Shown: positions 60,983-64,000 of the stretch, in pieces | Position numbering within the stretch: the first letter of the stretch is position 1 | Layout of the letters: each line of letters opens with the position of its first letter | NCBI RefSeq assembly: GCF_014174155.1 | Contig: NZ_JABEQM010000014.1 | Span: 30,088 to 94,087, forward strand | DNA length: 64,000 bases | Direction of reading: 5' to 3' | From: Gluconacetobacter tumulisoli | GTDB taxonomy: Bacteria > Pseudomonadota > Alphaproteobacteria > Acetobacterales > Acetobacteraceae | Made by a program: the position numbers and the translations under genes | The notes under the pieces: model-generated | Databases searched by the model: none | The model's input: the letters and a program-made list of their open reading frames with translations, nothing else | Told to the model about the DNA's origin: nothing

Positions 60983-62365
60983 TCAGAACGGACGGCCACC
61001 GGGCGGTTTCGCTCCTTTCGGCATGAAAGCGGACATCCCCTGGCGCATGAGACCTTTCATGCCGAGCTTGTTGATCCGCTTCATCATCGTGGACATGTCG
61101 TCGAACTGCTTCAGCAGCCGGTTGATGTCCTGAACACTGGTCCCCGACCCGGCGGCGATGCGCTTCTTGCGCGACGCCTTGATGATGGCGGGCGTCTTGC
61201 GCTCCGCCCGGGTCATCGACGAAATGATGGCCTGGTGACGCTTCAGGACCGACGTATCGAGATCCTTGTCGCCCAGCGCCTGCTTGACCTTGCCCATGCC
61301 GGGCAGCATGTCGAGAATGCCCGACAGCGACCCCATCTTGGCGATCTGTCGGATCTGCGCGGCATAATCGTCGAGGTCGAACTGCCCCTTCATCATCTTG
61401 AGGGCGATCTTCTCGCTCTCTTCATGATCCAGGGTGTCTGCGGCCTTCTCCACCAGGCCGGCGATGTCGCCCAGCCCCAGGATACGGCCGGCCACGCGCT
61501 CGGGGTGGAATTCTTCCAGCGCGTCCAGCTTCTCGCCCGAGCCGGTCAGCTTGATCGGCGCGCCGGTGATGGCCCGCATCGACAGCGCGGCACCGCCACG
61601 GGCATCGCCGTCCATCCGGGTCATGACCACGCCGGTCACGCCCACGGCCTCGTTGAAGGCCTTCGCGGTGTTCACCGCGTCCTGGCCGGTCATCGCATCG
61701 ACGACCAGCAGCGTCTCGGCCGGCTGGGTCTCGGCACGGATGGCCCGCACCTCGTCCATCAGGGCCTCGTCGATCGACAGGCGGCCGGCGGTATCGAGGA
61801 TGACGACGTCGAAGCCTTCGCGCCGCCCGGCATCCATGGCACGGCGCGCGATCTCGACCGGGGTCTGGCCCTGCACGATCGGCAGCGACGGCACGCCCGC
61901 GCGCTCGGCCAACTGCGCCAGCTGCAGCTGCGCGGCCGGGCGCTGGGTGTCCAGGCTGGCCAGCAGGACCTTCCGGCGCTCGCGCGTGGCCAGGCGCAGG
62001 GCGATTTTGCCGGAGGTGGTGGTCTTGCCCGAGCCCTGCAGGCCGACCATCAGGATCGGCACCGGCGCCACGGCGTTCAGGTTCAGCGGAACGGCGCCCG
62101 CGCCGCCCAGCGCATCGATCAGCGCGTCATTGACGATCTTGGCGACCGCCTGGCCGGGCGAGATGCTGCCCAGCACCTCGTGCCCCACGGCGCGTTCGCG
62201 AACGCGGGTGACGAAATCCTTGACGACCGGCAGCGCCACGTCGGCATCCAGCATCGCCAGACGCACTTCCCGCATCGCCTCGGTCACATCGGCTTCGGAC
62301 AGCGCCCCCCGCTTGGCGAGGCCGTCGAACACACCGGAGAGCTTGCCTGAAAGCGCCTCGAACAA
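60983..62365 (-). CDS. ffh: signal recognition particle protein Ffh (SRP54)
   Basis: 460 residues: N domain (MFEALSGKLSGVFDGLAKRGAL), G domain with GLQGSGKTTTSGKIA, DTAGRLSIDEALM and TRMDGDARGGAALSM, and the Met-rich M domain (about 300-440; MLPGMGKVKQ, KRIAAGSGTSVQDINRLLKQFDDM) that binds 4.5S RNA and signal sequences. It heads the operon with rpsP. Confidence 0.97.
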   Translation of the reverse strand: MFEALSGKLSGVFDGLAKRGALSEADVTEAMREVRLAMLDADVALPVVKDFVTRVRERAVGHEVLGSISPGQAVAKIVNDALIDALGGAGAVPLNLNAVAPVPILMVGLQGSGKTTTSGKIALRLATRERRKVLLASLDTQRPAAQLQLAQLAERAGVPSLPIVQGQTPVEIARRAMDAGRREGFDVVILDTAGRLSIDEALMDEVRAIRAETQPAETLLVVDAMTGQDAVNTAKAFNEAVGVTGVVMTRMDGDARGGAALSMRAITGAPIKLTGSGEKLDALEEFHPERVAGRILGLGDIAGLVEKAADTLDHEESEKIALKMMKGQFDLDDYAAQIRQIAKMGSLSGILDMLPGMGKVKQALGDKDLDTSVLKRHQAIISSMTRAERKTPAIIKASRKKRIAAGSGTSVQDINRLLKQFDDMSTMMKRINKLGMKGLMRQGMSAFMPKGAKPPGGRPF

Positions 62366-62533
62366 AGGACATTCACCCCAAAAGAAGTCGAGCCACTGCG
62401 CGAAGACTCGCGGAGTGGCGTTCCTGATTTCGGGGTGGCTTTACGCCCCTCCCCCCCAAGTGTCAATGATATTGCCTGTCCGCCCCATCAGCGGAGCGAT
62501 CGTGGCCGCCCGTCCTGCCGGCGGCCGGAAAAT

Positions 62534-62567
62534 CCGGTCCCGGCGGTCCATGGACCGCCGGGACCGG
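62534..62567 (-). terminator. 34-bp perfect palindrome, terminator of the Spy-like gene
   Basis: A perfect inverted repeat of 34 bp begins CCGGTCCCGGCGG and is symmetric about the central CCATGG. It begins 6 nt beyond the stop of the Spy-like gene (minus strand) and is followed by ATTTT, so it most likely forms an intrinsic-type terminator hairpin. The stretch 62366-62533 upstream of ffh holds nothing else I can name. Confidence 0.62.
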
Positions 62568-62573
62568 CCGGGT

Positions 62574-63089
62574 TCATTTCGCCGAATCGTCGTCCCCGGC
62601 GGGCATCATCGCCTGATGCATCTGCTCCTGCAGCGCGCGGATCTTGTCCTGCCGGGCCTTGGCCTGCGTCAGCTGCGCCGGGGTCAGGATGTCGTGGATC
62701 TTCACCGCGATATCCAGGCGCTCGGCCTCGTCCTTCTGATGCAGGGCGTCGATCTGCTGCGTCAGCCCCGTCAGCTTCGCCCGGTCGACCGGGCCCGGCG
62801 TTATCAGGATATCCTCGATCTGCCGGTGCAGGTCCCGCACCTGCTGCCAGTCGCCCTTGTGCTCCTTATGCACCCCCTCGAAAACCGCGTGAATCTGCTT
62901 GCGCTGCGCCGGCGTCAGCTTCAGGCCCGCCAGGAACATCATGCCACCATGCATGCCATGCCCGGGGAAGCCGCCATGCATCTCGCCACCATGCGGCGGG
63001 GGCGGAGGCATGTCCTGAGCCGTGGCGGCGGCGGCACCGCCCGCCAGGGTCGCCAGAACCGTCGCGGCAAGAATCGTTTTTCTGAACAT
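62574..63089 (-). CDS. Spy/CpxP-like periplasmic protein with His/Met-rich N terminus
   Basis: 171 residues with a signal peptide (MFRKTILAATVLATLAGGAAAATA, cleavage near 24). Mature residues about 26-52 are rich in His, Met, Gly and Pro (GGEMHGGFPGHGMHGGMM), a likely metal-binding stretch. Two LTxxQ motifs follow (LTPAQRKQI and LTPAQLTQA), the Spy/CpxP signature. The all-helical remainder fits a periplasmic chaperone or metal-stress protein. It stands alone downstream of phoU on the same strand across a 133-nt gap. Confidence 0.82.
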   Translation of the reverse strand: MFRKTILAATVLATLAGGAAAATAQDMPPPPPHGGEMHGGFPGHGMHGGMMFLAGLKLTPAQRKQIHAVFEGVHKEHKGDWQQVRDLHRQIEDILITPGPVDRAKLTGLTQQIDALHQKDEAERLDIAVKIHDILTPAQLTQAKARQDKIRALQEQMHQAMMPAGDDDSAK

Positions 63090-63222
63090 CGCTGGATCTC
63101 TCTACATTCCCTGTCCGGGGACATCGCCCGGCGTGACAAGGGAATGTAACCACAGACCCACGTGAGGAAATCTGGCCATTATGCTACGAAATGTAAGCAT
63201 GCCGGCCATGAGCAATCCGGCT

Positions 63223-63933
63223 CTATCCTTTGGTGATATTTCCGCCGCGCGGCCGTTCGGCCGGCAACATCTCGCCGGTGGCGGCGTAATAGACCCGTTC
63301 GGCGATATTGGTCGCGTGGTCGCCGATCCGTTCCAGGTTCTTGGCGATGAACAGCAGGTGCGTGCAGGAGCGGATCGTGCGGGGATCCTCCATCATGTAG
63401 GTCACCAGTTCGCGGAACATCGCGGTATACAGCTCGTCCACCGCCGCATCGGACTGCCAGACCTCCACCGCGCGGGCCACGTCGCTGCCGGACAGGGCCT
63501 CGATCGTGCGATGCAGGTTTTCCTGCACCAGGCGACCCATGCTGCGCAGGCCGCCCAGCGGAATCTCGGCGGATGGCGCCTCGACCTTCAAGGAACGCTT
63601 GGCGACACTGGCCGCATAGTCGCCGATCCGTTCCAGGTCGCCGGTGATCTTCAGCGCGGCCACGATTTCGCGCAGGTCGCCCGCCAGGGGGGCGCGCAGC
63701 GCCAGCAGGCGGATCGCCAGCGCCTCGACATCGCGCTCCAGCGCGTCCACCTGCGGGTCCAGCATCTGTGCCTCGCGGGCGGCGGCGACGTCGCCATCGA
63801 CGATCGCCAGGACCGCCAGCGCCGTCTGACGCTCCACGATGCCGCCCATCCGCGCCATCATCTCGCGTAGCCGCGTCAGCTCCTGCTCATAGCTGCTGAC
63901 GGTGTGTGCGTGTTCGCGTGGCACGGTTTCCAC
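63223..63933 (-). CDS. phoU: phosphate transport system regulator PhoU
   Basis: 236 residues made of two similar three-helix bundles. The repeats each carry the metal-binding E/DxxxD-type motif, as in LKITGDLERIGDYAASVAK and LLFIAKNLERIGDHATNIAERVYY. PhoU links the Pst transporter to the phosphate two-component system. It follows pstB by 8 nt on the same strand, the standard pst-phoU order. Confidence 0.95.
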   Translation of the reverse strand: METVPREHAHTVSSYEQELTRLREMMARMGGIVERQTALAVLAIVDGDVAAAREAQMLDPQVDALERDVEALAIRLLALRAPLAGDLREIVAALKITGDLERIGDYAASVAKRSLKVEAPSAEIPLGGLRSMGRLVQENLHRTIEALSGSDVARAVEVWQSDAAVDELYTAMFRELVTYMMEDPRTIRSCTHLLFIAKNLERIGDHATNIAERVYYAATGEMLPAERPRGGNITKG

Positions 63934-63941
63934 TCCCTGTT

Positions 63942-64000
63942 TCAGCCGAAGCGGCCGGTGATGTAATCCTGCGTGCGGCGTTCGCGCGGCGCGGTGAACA
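63942..64000 (-). CDS. pstB: phosphate ABC transporter ATP-binding protein PstB, C-terminal end
   Basis: Only the last 18 codons and stop are in the window: FTAPRERRTQDYITGRFG, which is the highly conserved PstB C terminus. The rest lies beyond the right edge. Followed after 8 nt by phoU. Confidence 0.88.
   Translation of the reverse strand, partial: FTAPRERRTQDYITGRFG

Overview
The window is GC-rich, densely coded, chromosomal-type bacterial DNA with no insertion sequence, prophage or CRISPR array that I can see. Gene content points to an alphaproteobacterium, most likely an acetic acid bacterium of the Acetobacteraceae (Gluconacetobacter/Komagataeibacter-like). The reasons are a mitochondrial-type COQ9 gene, the tig-clpP-clpX-lon-hup order, the DUF177-rpmF-plsX-fabH-ihfA-merR cluster, an acetoin/diacetyl reductase and a GH15 glucosidase. 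The taxonomic call is inference from gene content and order, not from a database search.

Layout. 1-1899: start of the complex I operon nuoA-B-C-D (minus strand, running off the left edge). 2156-2414: tRNA-Asp and tRNA-Val. 2496-9275: HU and the ATP-dependent protein quality-control set lon, clpX, clpP and tig. 9370-17371: tRNA-Leu, a bifunctional NAD(P)HX repair enzyme, a CopD-like membrane protein, a GH15 glycosidase, a DEAD-box helicase, an RlmD-type rRNA methyltransferase and a small TonB-C-domain protein. 17413-24164: a complete SUF iron-sulfur operon (rrf2-sufB-C-D-S-U-T-A) with a perfect palindrome in front of its Rrf2 regulator. 24237-33051: a DUF445 membrane protein, a divergent PEP-carboxylase-like protein, a metallo-beta-lactamase-fold hydrolase, a secreted S10 carboxypeptidase, a DMT permease and acetoin reductase. 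33374-43210: fusA, rpmB, a small unknown gene, an Atm1-type ABC exporter, then NUDIX, DUF3574, oligopeptidase B and AI-2E-type membrane protein genes. 43314-48585: tRNA-Pro and the fatty acid/phospholipid initiation cluster, diverging from a BamE lipoprotein gene. 48808-52695: a MarR/OmpR-type regulator/histidine kinase operon (PetP/PetR-like) preceded by def and COQ9. 52952-64000: rpsU, a secreted prolyl oligopeptidase, the ffh-rpsP-rimM-trmD-rplS translation/secretion operon followed by leuC-leuD-leuB, a His/Met-rich Spy-like periplasmic protein, phoU and the 3' end of pstB.

Most of the window is housekeeping. The features I would look at first are the PEPC-like protein at 25713-28520, whose active-site signatures are substituted; the SUF operon combining SufU (a scaffold-type protein best known from Gram-positives) with SufA and SufT under an Rrf2 regulator and a perfect 16-bp palindrome; the PetP/PetR-like operon with a linked histidine kinase; and the His/Met-rich Spy-like protein. 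I found no convincing wholly new multi-gene system. Starts were chosen from Shine-Dalgarno spacing and family length; where they are doubtful this is stated.
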